Origin: DASSUC01 sp035649895 | GTDB lineage: Bacteria; Actinomycetota; Actinomycetes; Mycobacteriales; Micromonosporaceae | DNA length: 64,000 bases | Reading direction: 5' to 3' | Assembly (NCBI GenBank): GCA_035649895.1 | Contig: DASRIS010000186.1 | Location: 8,355-72,354 of the forward strand | Shown here: in pieces, positions 16,598 to 24,437 of the stretch | How positions within the stretch are numbered: position 1 is the first letter of the stretch | How the letters are laid out: each line of letters opens with the position of its first letter | Position numbers and translations under genes: made by a program | The notes under the pieces: generated by a model | What the model saw: the letters and a program-made list of their open reading frames with translations, nothing else | Database searches by the model: none | What the model was told of the DNA's origin: nothing

Positions 16598-17581
16598 GTG
16601 GTGGTGAGCCCCGTTCTCGCCCGCCGGGGCGCGTTCCAGCCCGGCGACCGGGTGCAGCTGACCGATCCCAAGGGACGGATGCACACGATCGTGCTGGAGC
16701 CCGGCAAGGAGTTCCACACCCATCGCGGCGCGCTCGCCCATGACGCGCTCATCGGCGCGCCGGACGGCAGCGTCGTCAGCTCCACCGGGGGTACGGCGTA
16801 CCTGGCGCTGCGCCCGCTGCTCGCCGACTACGTGCTCGGGATGCCGCGTGGTGCCCAGGTGGTCTACCCGAAGGACGCCGCCCAGATCATCGCGATGGGC
16901 GACGTCTTCCCCGGCTCCCGGGTGCTCGAGGCCGGTGCCGGCTCCGGCGCGTTGACCTGCTCCCTGCTGCGGGCGAGCGGGGTCGACGGCCAGGTGGTGT
17001 CGTACGAGGTCAGGCCCGACTTCGCCGCGATCGCCCAGCGCAACGTGGAGGCGTTCTTCGGCGGGCCGCACCCGGCCTGGCAGCTGCGGGTCGGCGACGT
17101 CGCCGAGTGCACCGAGACCGGGTTCGACCGGGTCGTGCTGGACCTGCTCGCACCGTGGGAGCTGCTCGACCTGGTGGCGCGGGCGCTCGTACCCGGTGGG
17201 GTCCTGGTCGGCTATGTGGCGACCACGCCGCAGCTGTCGGAGCTGGTCGAGGGGGTGCGCAGGCGCGGTGGCTTCACCGAGCCGCGGGCCTGGGAGACCC
17301 TGGTCCGGGACTGGCACGCGGACGGGCTCGCGGTCCGTCCCGACCACCGGATGGTCGCGCATACCGCGTTCCTGGTCACCACCCGCCGGTTGGCGCCCGG
17401 CGTCGTCGCCCCACCGCGGCGCCGCAAGCCCAGCAAAGGCGCCGCCGCCTACGCCGCCCGGGCGCGAGGAGTGAGCGCAGCGAGCCCCGCAGTCGCGGGC
17501 GATGATGGTTCTGCCCGGGCGCGAGGAGTGAGCGCAGCGAACGGAGCGGGTGCAGCTGGTCCCGACGGTGAGCTGCCGTGA
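16598..17581 (+). CDS. trmI: tRNA (adenine-58-N1)-methyltransferase TrmI
   Basis: 327 aa. The N-terminal domain (GAFQPGDRVQLTDPKGR, then FHTHRGALAHDALIG) and the Rossmann methyltransferase core, with SAM-binding VLEAGAGSGALT near residue 110, are typical of the TrmI tetramer that makes m1A58 in the tRNA T-loop. GTG codons at 16598, 16601 and 16604 are all possible starts; GAAGG at 16591-16595 fits the last best. The C-terminal 40 residues lie beyond the enzyme fold and contain two copies of ARARGVSAA from a 28-nt DNA repeat. It is overlapped by the next gene (GTGA). Confidence 0.93.
   Translation: MVVSPVLARRGAFQPGDRVQLTDPKGRMHTIVLEPGKEFHTHRGALAHDALIGAPDGSVVSSTGGTAYLALRPLLADYVLGMPRGAQVVYPKDAAQIIAMGDVFPGSRVLEAGAGSGALTCSLLRASGVDGQVVSYEVRPDFAAIAQRNVEAFFGGPHPAWQLRVGDVAECTETGFDRVVLDLLAPWELLDLVARALVPGGVLVGYVATTPQLSELVEGVRRRGGFTEPRAWETLVRDWHADGLAVRPDHRMVAHTAFLVTTRRLAPGVVAPPRRRKPSKGAAAYAARARGVSAASPAVAGDDGSARARGVSAANGAGAAGPDGELP
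17456..17540 (+). repeat. 28-nt direct repeat inside the trmI 3' end
   Basis: Identical 28-nt copies at 17456-17483 and 17513-17540, 57 nt apart and in frame. The core GCGAGGAGTGAGCGCAGCGA resembles a dispersed GC-rich repeat that I recall from Micromonosporaceae genomes. It extends the protein tail with Arg/Gly/Ser/Ala residues and has not broken the frame. Confidence 0.8.
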
Positions 17582-18156
17582 GCCACCAGCCGGCAGCAAG
17601 CGGTGAGCTGCCCGTCTTTCCGGACTGGTCACCCTATCCGGACCTGGACACTGCGGCCCGGGCGTACCTGCGCGACCCGGAGGTCGCGCTGCAGGCTCTC
17701 GGCGGTGTGCTGCGCGGGGCGACGGTGCTCGGGTTCACCCTGGAGCGTTTCGTCAACGAGGTGAACGGCGTGTGGCAGGAGGTGGTGGTCTGCGACGGCA
17801 CCCGGCTGGTCCTCTGGCACGGCGAGGACGTGGCCCCCGGCGAAGGCCCGCCAGGGGCGATGACCTCCTCGCTGCGGGTGGTGCCGCTGTCGTCGGTGAC
17901 CGAGGTGGGCTGCCGGCGCCGGCTCACCCGGGCGCCGACCGGCCAGGTGCGGGTCGACAGTGTCGACGTCTACCTGCTGCTCGGCACCCTCGACGAGGCC
18001 GGTCAGGGGCTTGGGTCCGACGAGGCGGGGCCGGCGCTGCGGCACGACGCGCTGCGGTTCAGCAAGACCATCGACGAAGGCGGTGTGGGGCAGATCCGCC
18101 GGTTGGAGGAGTTCGCCGGGTTGGTCGCGTCACTGGTCGGCCGACCAATGATCTAA
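17578..18156 (+). CDS. Conserved protein of unknown function next to trmI
   Basis: 192 aa, GTG start overlapping the trmI stop. No catalytic motif recognised. Features: an N-terminal LPVFPDWSPYPDLDTAARAY, a mixed alpha/beta middle with LERFVNEVNGVWQEVVVCDG, and no membrane segment or signal. Codon usage is clearly coding (third positions mostly G/C). A similar gene commonly sits between trmI and arc in related actinobacteria, as I recall, which suggests a housekeeping role, but nothing in the sequence tells which. Confidence 0.75.
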   Translation: MSHQPAASGELPVFPDWSPYPDLDTAARAYLRDPEVALQALGGVLRGATVLGFTLERFVNEVNGVWQEVVVCDGTRLVLWHGEDVAPGEGPPGAMTSSLRVVPLSSVTEVGCRRRLTRAPTGQVRVDSVDVYLLLGTLDEAGQGLGSDEAGPALRHDALRFSKTIDEGGVGQIRRLEEFAGLVASLVGRPMI

Positions 18157-18291
18157 AGCACACCCTGCCGGATAGCCGACACCTCGTGCTCGCGGGGGCA
18201 GCCCGGCGTCCGCCTTGTCGGGACACTCAAGATTGTAGATATAACGCATTTCACCACAGTGACCGCGGTCTCGCTGGCTTCGGCGGGAAGG

Positions 18292-18558
18292 TCAGCTGTC
18301 CGGCTGGCTCTCGGGCCTTACGTGGATGCACTCGCCGGGGCAGTCGCGCGCCGCGTCCAGAACCTCCAGCCGCAGGTGCTTGGGCACGTCCGTACGGCTG
18401 CCTGCGGTGGTGAGCAGCTCGCCGTCGCGGTCCTTGACATAGGCCAGGCCGTCCACGTCGAACTCGAAGACCTCGGGGGCGTACTGGACGCAGAGACCGT
18501 CGCCGGTGCATAGGTCTTGGTCGATCCAGACCCGTAGTCCCGGCTGCTGCTCAGTCAC
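18292..18558 (-). CDS. Small ferredoxin (3Fe-4S or 4Fe-4S type)
   Basis: 88 aa. The cysteine pattern DLCTGDGLCVQYAPEVFE, with a later ARDCPGECIHV, is that of single-cluster ferredoxins; Gly-Asp-Gly between the first cysteines favours a 3Fe-4S cluster as in P450-partner ferredoxins. It starts at GTG 18558 with TACGGT seven bases upstream. It is convergent with the unknown gene and divergent from arc. No P450 or other obvious partner is in the window. Confidence 0.88.
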   Translation of the reverse strand: MTEQQPGLRVWIDQDLCTGDGLCVQYAPEVFEFDVDGLAYVKDRDGELLTTAGSRTDVPKHLRLEVLDAARDCPGECIHVRPESQPDS

Positions 18559-18565
18559 GCATTCG

Positions 18566-18571
18566 ACCGTA
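18566..18571 (-). promoter_or_regulatory. -10 box of leaderless promoter (ferredoxin)
   Basis: TACGGT on the minus strand, seven bases before the GTG at 18558. Confidence 0.5.
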
Positions 18572-18643
18572 CCCCAGCGGGTTCCGTCGTTAACGATGCG
18601 GTAGACCCGGTGTCGGGTGGGGTACGAGGCGGCGGTCAGCAGT

Positions 18644-18649
18644 TAGGGT
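18644..18649 (+). promoter_or_regulatory. -10 box upstream of arc
   Basis: TAGGGT followed by about 35 nt to the GTG at 18685, with a strong ribosome-binding site GGGGAGG at about 18672-18678. The same hexamer lies upstream of pup (22119-22124). Confidence 0.45.
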
Positions 18650-18684
18650 TGACACACGACATTTAGCCCCCGGGGAGGTGGGAC

Positions 18685-20451
18685 GTGGCACGTAGCGAGG
18701 ACGCGGATGCTCGCGCCGCGCGGTGGGAGCGAGAGGCCCACGATCTCTCCACACAGGTCGCGTTCCTGCAAGAGGAGCTGGCTCTGGTGCGGCGCAAGCT
18801 GACAGAGAGCCCGCGCCACGTGCGGCAGCTCGAGGAACGGCTGGCCGCCACCCAGACGCAGCTCGCTCGCCTGACGGAGAACAACGAGCGGCTCGTGGCC
18901 ACGCTCAAGGAGGCGCGTGCCCAGATCGTCACCCTCAAGGAGGAGATTGACCGGCTGGCACAGCCGCCCAGCGGCTACGGCGTGTTCCTGGAACGCCACG
19001 AGGACGGCACTGTCGACGTCTTCACCGGGGGGCGCAAGCTTCGGGTCGCCGTGTCGCCAGCGGTCGACGTCGAGGCGCTACGGCGGGGCCAGGAGGTCCT
19101 GCTCAACGACGCGCTGAACATCGTGGACGCGGTCGGCTTCGAGCGGGCCGGGGACGTCGTGATGCTCAAGGAGATCCTCGACGGGGGCGACCGCGCCCTG
19201 GTCATCTCGCACGCCGACGAGGAGCGCATCGTCCACCTCGCCGACACCCTCATCGACACGCCGCTGCGGGCCGGGGACTCGCTGCTGATCGAGGCGCGCT
19301 CGGCGTACGCGTACGAGCGGGTGCCCAAGAGCGAGGTCGAGGAGCTGGTGCTGGAGGAGGTGCCCGACGTCGGCTACCGCGACATCGGCGGCCTGGACCG
19401 GCAGATCGAGCAGATCCGCGACGCGGTCGAGCTGCCGTTCCTGCACGCCGACCTGTTCCGGGAGCACAGGCTGCGCCCGCCCAAGGGCGTGCTGCTGTAC
19501 GGCCCGCCCGGCTGCGGCAAGACGCTGATCGCCAAGGCCGTCGCCAACTCGCTGGCCAAGCAGATGGCGGCCCGCCGGGGTGAGGAGAAGCACACCAGCT
19601 ACTTCCTCAACATCAAGGGCCCGGAGCTGCTCAACAAGTACGTCGGCGAGACCGAGCGGCATATCCGGCTGATCTTCCAGCGGGCACGGGAGAAGGCCGG
19701 CGAGGGTACGCCGGTCATCGTGTTCTTCGACGAGATGGACTCGGTTTTCCGCACCCGCGGCTCCGGGGTCTCCTCGGACGTGGAGAACACCATCGTCCCG
19801 CAGCTGCTGAGCGAGATCGACGGGGTCGAGGGCCTGGAGAACGTCATCGTGATCGGGGCGTCCAACCGGGAGGACATGATCGACCCGGCGATCCTGCGCC
19901 CCGGCCGGCTGGACGTGAAGATCAAGATCGAGCGGCCCGACGCCGAGGCGGCCAAGGACATCTTCTCCAAGTACATCCTCGCCGACCTGCCACTGCACGC
20001 CGACGACCTGGCCGAGCACGGCGGCTCGGCGGAGGCGTGCGTGGCCGCCATGATCCAGGCGGCGGTCCTGCGGATGTACTCGGAGACCGAGGAGAACCGG
20101 TTCCTGGAGGTCACCTACGCCAACGGGGACAAGGAGGTCCTGTACTTCAAGGACTTCAACTCCGGCGCCATGATCCAGAACATCGTGGACCGCGCCAAGA
20201 AGATGGCGATCAAGGAGTTCCTCGCCACCCAGCGTAAGGGTCTGCGCCTACAGCACCTGCTGGAGGCGTGCCTCGACGAGTTCCGGGAGAACGAGGACCT
20301 GCCCAACACCACCAACCCCGACGACTGGGCCCGCATCTCCGGCAAGAAGGGCGAGCGCATCGTCTACATCCGTACGCTCGTCTCCGGCGGCAAGGGCACC
20401 GAGTCGGGCCGCTCCATCGACACGGTCACCAACACCGGCCAGTACCTATGA
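18685..20451 (+). CDS. arc: Proteasome-associated AAA ATPase ARC (Mpa)
   Basis: 588 aa. Residues about 15-95 form a coiled coil, which in Mpa binds Pup. Next come two OB-type domains and an AAA module with Walker A GPPGCGKT (273-280), Walker B FFDEMD (D349-E350) and an arginine-finger region. The C-terminus ends GQYL, the proteasome-docking tail that opens the alpha-ring gate. It forms hexamers that unfold pupylated proteins into PrcBA. GTG start with a strong ribosome-binding site; first gene of the Pup-proteasome block. Confidence 0.97.
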   Translation: MARSEDADARAARWEREAHDLSTQVAFLQEELALVRRKLTESPRHVRQLEERLAATQTQLARLTENNERLVATLKEARAQIVTLKEEIDRLAQPPSGYGVFLERHEDGTVDVFTGGRKLRVAVSPAVDVEALRRGQEVLLNDALNIVDAVGFERAGDVVMLKEILDGGDRALVISHADEERIVHLADTLIDTPLRAGDSLLIEARSAYAYERVPKSEVEELVLEEVPDVGYRDIGGLDRQIEQIRDAVELPFLHADLFREHRLRPPKGVLLYGPPGCGKTLIAKAVANSLAKQMAARRGEEKHTSYFLNIKGPELLNKYVGETERHIRLIFQRAREKAGEGTPVIVFFDEMDSVFRTRGSGVSSDVENTIVPQLLSEIDGVEGLENVIVIGASNREDMIDPAILRPGRLDVKIKIERPDAEAAKDIFSKYILADLPLHADDLAEHGGSAEACVAAMIQAAVLRMYSETEENRFLEVTYANGDKEVLYFKDFNSGAMIQNIVDRAKKMAIKEFLATQRKGLRLQHLLEACLDEFRENEDLPNTTNPDDWARISGKKGERIVYIRTLVSGGKGTESGRSIDTVTNTGQYL

Positions 20452-20561
20452 CCCCGGGCACGGCAGCGGCGTGGCGCGGGCCGCGCCGCTGCCTCACCTA
20501 TCTGGCCCCTGCGCCGCAACAGAGCGCCAGCGGATGCAGGCCGTTCGTACCCGAGACCGTC

Positions 20562-20567
20562 TAGGCT
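20562..20567 (+). promoter_or_regulatory. -10 box of leaderless promoter (dop)
   Basis: TAGGCT, seven bases before the ATG at 20575; no Shine-Dalgarno sequence precedes that ATG. Confidence 0.55.
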
Positions 20568-20574
20568 CGACGAC

Positions 20575-22092
20575 ATGAGCGTGCGGCGGGTAATGGGCAC
20601 CGAGGTCGAGTACGGCATCTCCGTCCCGGGGCAGCCCGGTGCCAACCCGATGGTGACATCGTCCCAGGTGGTCAACGCGTACGGTGCCCGCCCGGAGCTG
20701 ACCCGGGGCGGGCGGGCGCGCTGGGACTACGAGGAGGAGTCGCCGCTGCGTGACGCGCGCGGCTTCACCTACTCCGGCGCGGCGTACGACCCGGCCGAGG
20801 CCCTGGCCGACGAGGACCTGGGCCTGGCCAACGTGATCCTCACCAACGGCGCCCGGCTGTACGTCGACCACGCCCACCCGGAGTACTCGACCCCCGAGGT
20901 CACCAACCCCCGGGACCTGGTGCTGTGGGACAAGGCTGGCGAGCACGTGATGGCCGAGGCGTCGCGGCGGGCCGCGACCATCCCCGGCAGCCACCAGATC
21001 CACCTCTACAAGCACAATACCGACAACAAGGGCGTAAGCTACGGCGCCCACGAGAACTACCTGATGCGGCGGCAGACCCCGTTCACCGACATCGTCACGC
21101 ACCTGACGCCGTTCTTCGTCACCCGGCAGATCGTCTGCGGCGCCGGGCGGGTGGGCATCGGCCAGGACGGCTCCACCCCTGGCTACCAGATCTCGCAGCG
21201 CGCCGACTTCTTCGAGGTCGAGGTGGGCCTGGAGACCACGCTCAAGCGCCCGATCATCAACACCCGCGACGAGCCGCACGCCGACGCCGACAAGTACCGC
21301 CGCCTGCACGTCATCATCGGCGACGCCAACCTGTCGGAGATCTCCACCTACCTCAAGGCCGGCACCACCTCGCTCATCCTCACGATGATCGAGGAGAAGG
21401 CGCTCACCCCCGACCTCAGCATCGCCGACCCGGTCGCCGAGCTCAAGGCGGTCAGCCACGACCACAGCCTGCGGCACCTGATGCGGCTGCGGGACGGGCG
21501 CCGGCTCACCGCCCTCGACCTGCAGTGGGCGTACTTCGAGCGGGCCAGGTCCTTTGTGGACGACCGGTACGGCGCCGACCTGGACGAGGTCACCGCCGAC
21601 GTGCTGGAGCGCTGGGAGAGCGTGCTGGACCGGCTCAGCCGTGACCCCATGCTCTGCGCCGGCGAGCTGGACTGGGTGGCGAAGCTGCGGCTGCTAGAGG
21701 GCTACCGCGAGCGGGAGCAGCTGGAGTGGGCCTCCCCGAAGCTCGCCCTGGTCGACCTCCAGTACGCCGACGTGCGCCAGGAGAAGGGCCTCTACCACCG
21801 GCTGGTCGCCCGGGGCGCGATGCGCACGCTCTTCGACGAGGCGCGGGCCCGTGCCGCGATGGTCACCCCGCCGGAGGACACCCGCGCCTACTTCCGCGGA
21901 CGCTGCCTGGCCCAGTACGGCTCCGAGGTGGTCGCGGCCAGCTGGGACTCGGTGATCTTCGATGTCGGCCGGGAGTCGCTGGTCCGGGTGCCGATGATGG
22001 AGCCCGAACGGGGGACCAAGGCGCACGTGGGCGCGCTGTTCGACCGGTGCCCCAGCGCAAAGGACCTGCTGGAGGCGATCACGTCGGGCTGA
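20575..22092 (+). CDS. dop: Pup deamidase/depupylase Dop
   Basis: 505 aa. Carboxylate-amine ligase fold shared with PafA and glutamine synthetase. N-terminal metal-binding GTEVEYG (E10), catalytic-loop YVDHAHPEYSTPE with Asp98, and IINTRDEPHADADKYRRLHV. The extra loop after GISVPGQP and the overall length distinguish Dop from PafA. It converts the C-terminal Gln of Pup to Glu and also removes Pup from substrates; Pup here ends in Gln, so Dop is required. It lies upstream of pup, probably with its own promoter. Confidence 0.97.
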   Translation: MSVRRVMGTEVEYGISVPGQPGANPMVTSSQVVNAYGARPELTRGGRARWDYEEESPLRDARGFTYSGAAYDPAEALADEDLGLANVILTNGARLYVDHAHPEYSTPEVTNPRDLVLWDKAGEHVMAEASRRAATIPGSHQIHLYKHNTDNKGVSYGAHENYLMRRQTPFTDIVTHLTPFFVTRQIVCGAGRVGIGQDGSTPGYQISQRADFFEVEVGLETTLKRPIINTRDEPHADADKYRRLHVIIGDANLSEISTYLKAGTTSLILTMIEEKALTPDLSIADPVAELKAVSHDHSLRHLMRLRDGRRLTALDLQWAYFERARSFVDDRYGADLDEVTADVLERWESVLDRLSRDPMLCAGELDWVAKLRLLEGYREREQLEWASPKLALVDLQYADVRQEKGLYHRLVARGAMRTLFDEARARAAMVTPPEDTRAYFRGRCLAQYGSEVVAASWDSVIFDVGRESLVRVPMMEPERGTKAHVGALFDRCPSAKDLLEAITSG

Positions 22093-22118
22093 CCCGCGGG
22101 TCCGTCGTACCGTCGGAG

Positions 22119-22124
22119 TAGGGT
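22119..22124 (+). promoter_or_regulatory. -10 box upstream of pup
   Basis: TAGGGT, 33 nt before the pup ATG, with AGGAGGAG in between as ribosome-binding site. Confidence 0.45.
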
Positions 22125-22157
22125 TTCGGGGCAACGCAAGTAGGAGGAGGGCGAGGG

Positions 22158-22376
22158 ATGGCTACCCGTGACGGCTCAGGCCAGTCGCAGTCCGGCAAGG
22201 CCCGCCGGGACCAGGACATCGACGAGGCGCCCGCGCCCGAGGCTAACCCCGAGGTCGCCGAGCGTCATGAGCAGCTGACGGAGGATGTGGACGACCTGCT
22301 CGACGAGATCGACTCCGTGCTGGAGGAGAACGCCGAGGAGTTTGTCCGGGGCTACGTGCAGAAGGGCGGTCAGTAG
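22158..22376 (+). CDS. pup: Prokaryotic ubiquitin-like protein Pup
   Basis: 72 aa, acidic and mostly disordered. A C-terminal half with heptad character (EQLTEDVDDLLDEIDSVLEE) binds the ARC coiled coil, and the chain ends VQKGGQ. The terminal Gln must be deamidated by Dop before PafA can attach Pup to a substrate lysine. A very strong ribosome-binding site (AGGAGGAGGGCGAGGG region) fits a protein made in large amounts. prcB follows after 64 nt. Confidence 0.98.
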   Translation: MATRDGSGQSQSGKARRDQDIDEAPAPEANPEVAERHEQLTEDVDDLLDEIDSVLEENAEEFVRGYVQKGGQ

Positions 22377-22398
22377 CCGCTCCGGCCGCGTCGCGGCG

Positions 22399-22404
22399 TA
22401 TGGT
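22399..22404 (+). promoter_or_regulatory. Possible -10 box upstream of prcB
   Basis: TATGGT, 36 nt before the prcB GTG. It may allow transcription of prcBA apart from pup; co-transcription with pup is equally possible. Confidence 0.35.
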
Positions 22405-22440
22405 GTTCCACCGGCTGATCCAACACCTGAAGGGACGCAC

Positions 22441-23280
22441 GTGGCAGCGGTTCATGACTCATTCGGTCGTCTCCCGGCGGTGTTCACCACGCCGGGGACG
22501 TCGTCCTTCACCGAGTTTCTGAGCCTGGCCGCGCCCGAGCTGCTGCCCGGGCGCCGGCCCCTGCCGCCTGGGACGGCGGCGCAGGTGGCCCCGCACGCCA
22601 CCACGATCGTGGCGATCTCGTGTGCCGGCGGCGTGGTCATGGCCGGTGACCGCCGGGCCACCATGGGCAACCTCATCGCCAGCCGGGACATCGAGAAGGT
22701 GCACCCCGCGGACGCGTACTCGCTGGTCGGCATCGCGGGCACGGCCGGTGTCGGCATCGAGATGATACGGCTCTACCAGGTCGAGCTGGAGCACTACGAG
22801 AAGATCGAGGGCGCGATGCTCTCGCTGGACGGCAAGGCCAACCGGCTCGCCACGATGATCCGCAACAACCTCGGCGCCGCGTTGCAGGGCCTCGCCGTGA
22901 TCCCGCTGTTCGCCGGGTTCGACCTGGACGCGCAGGACCCGGCCGTGGCCGGGCGTATCTTCAGCTTCGACGTGGCCGGCGGCGTCTACGAGGAGAAGGG
23001 GTACGACGCCATCGGCTCGGGCTCGCTGTTCGCCCGTTCGGCGCTGAAGAAGCGGCACCGGCCCGGGATGAGCGTGGACGACACGGTCCGGCTGGCGGTG
23101 GAGGCGCTCTACGACGCCGCCGACGACGACACCGCAACCGGCGGCCCGGACCTGACCCGCCGCATCTACCCGGTGGTGATGACGGCGACGGCCGAGGGCA
23201 CCAGCCGGGTCGCCGAGGAGCAGTGCGCAGCCATCACCGAGTCCGTAGTCGCCGGCCGGATGGACAACCCGGGCGGGTGA
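22441..23280 (+). CDS. prcB: 20S proteasome beta subunit PrcB
   Basis: 279 aa from a GTG preceded by GAAGGGAC. The first 53 residues are a propeptide; autocatalytic cleavage in PHATTIVAIS would expose Thr54, the N-terminal nucleophile, followed by GGVVMAGDRRATMGN with the conserved Asp/Arg/Lys network. Fourteen copies form the two inner rings of the core particle. Paired with prcA 82 nt downstream. Confidence 0.97.
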   Translation: MAAVHDSFGRLPAVFTTPGTSSFTEFLSLAAPELLPGRRPLPPGTAAQVAPHATTIVAISCAGGVVMAGDRRATMGNLIASRDIEKVHPADAYSLVGIAGTAGVGIEMIRLYQVELEHYEKIEGAMLSLDGKANRLATMIRNNLGAALQGLAVIPLFAGFDLDAQDPAVAGRIFSFDVAGGVYEEKGYDAIGSGSLFARSALKKRHRPGMSVDDTVRLAVEALYDAADDDTATGGPDLTRRIYPVVMTATAEGTSRVAEEQCAAITESVVAGRMDNPGG

Positions 23281-23362
23281 CGCCCGCTGCCCATCCGTCC
23301 CTGCCCACCGCCACACCTGTCCGTCCGTCCCGCCCTCGACCGTCCAAAGGAGACCGCCCGCC

Positions 23363-24355
23363 GTGGCCATGCAGTTCTACGCGTCGCCCGAGCAGATCAT
23401 GCGCGACCGTGCGGAGTACGCCCGCAAGGGCATCGGTCGTGGTCGCAGCGTTGTGGTGCTGAGCTACGTCGGTGGTGTGCTCTTCGTCGCGGAGAACCCG
23501 TCGATCGCGCTGCACAAGGTCAGTGAGATCTACGACCGGATCGGGTTCGCGGCGGTCGGCCGGTACAACGAGTTCGAGAACCTGCGCGCGGCCGGGGTGC
23601 GCATGGCGGACCTGCGCGGGTACTCCTACGACCGGCGCGACGTCACCGGGCGCGCCCTGGCCAACGCGTACGCCCAGACGCTCGGTGCGCTCTTCAGCGA
23701 GCAGGGCAAGCCGTTCGAGGTGGAGATCTGCGTCGCCGAGGTGGGTCCGGCGCCGCAGCGCGACGAGCTCTACCGGCTCACCTACGACGGCTCGGTGCAG
23801 GACGAGCCCGGGTTCATGGCGATGGGGGGCCAGGCCGAGGCGATCGCCGGCGGGCTGCGCGCCCAGCACCGGTCTGACCTGTCCCTCGGCGAGGCGCTCA
23901 AGCTCGCGGTGACCGCGCTGGCCAGCGTCGGCGGGGACGGGGGCGCGCCGCGTACGATCCCGGCCACGCAGCTGGAGGTGGCGATCCTCGACCGGCAGCG
24001 CACCGGCCGCACGTTCCGGCGGATCAGCGGTGCGGCACTGGCCGGGCTGCTCGACGGTGGGGCGACCGCCGACGCGGCCCCCGCTGCGGTGGAGGCGGAC
24101 ACCGCGGTGGAGGCGGGCACCGCCGCCACGCCGGAGCCCGCCGCGACATCGCCGGGCAAGCCAGAGCCGGAGACCTCAGCCGGCTCCGGCCCGGAGCAGA
24201 CGGCGGCCTCCCCCACCGCGGACGAGGCCACTACCGCGGATGAGGCCTCCACCGCGGACGAGGCAACTACCTCGGCAGATGAGCCGGCGGCCGGGTCGGG
24301 CGCGACCAACGGCGGGCCGGCGGCAACAGACGGTCCGGCGGTTGACGGCCGGTAG
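23363..24355 (+). CDS. prcA: 20S proteasome alpha subunit PrcA, with long acidic tail
   Basis: 330 aa. The N-terminal gate segment (AMQFYASPEQIMRDRAEYARKGI) and the alpha-subunit fold end near residue 230. About 100 further residues are Ala/Glu/Thr/Pro-rich and low in complexity, with three TADEAT-type hexapeptide repeats; most PrcA proteins have shorter tails (about 250 residues total). GTG 23363 is preferred because AGGAG (23347-23351) is 11 nt away; an ATG two codons on is farther. The outer rings contact the ARC GQYL tail. Confidence 0.96.
   Translation: MAMQFYASPEQIMRDRAEYARKGIGRGRSVVVLSYVGGVLFVAENPSIALHKVSEIYDRIGFAAVGRYNEFENLRAAGVRMADLRGYSYDRRDVTGRALANAYAQTLGALFSEQGKPFEVEICVAEVGPAPQRDELYRLTYDGSVQDEPGFMAMGGQAEAIAGGLRAQHRSDLSLGEALKLAVTALASVGGDGGAPRTIPATQLEVAILDRQRTGRTFRRISGAALAGLLDGGATADAAPAAVEADTAVEAGTAATPEPAATSPGKPEPETSAGSGPEQTAASPTADEATTADEASTADEATTSADEPAAGSGATNGGPAATDGPAVDGR
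24215..24268 (+). repeat. Three 18-nt tandem repeats in the prcA tail
   Basis: Units starting at 24215, 24233 and 24251, each close to ACCGCGGACGAGGCCACT and encoding TADEAT, TADEAS, TADEAT. They lie in the disordered acidic tail, a site prone to copy-number change. Confidence 0.8.
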
Positions 24356-24425
24356 CCGGCGCCCGGCCGGTACAACACCGAAAAACGGGCCGGCCGGCCC
24401 CCGGCCAGAGACCCCCTACGGCGGT

Positions 24426-24431
24426 TAGTGT
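24426..24431 (+). promoter_or_regulatory. -10 box of leaderless promoter (pafA)
   Basis: TAGTGT, six bases before the ATG at 24438. Confidence 0.5.
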
Positions 24432-24437
24432 CTGTTC

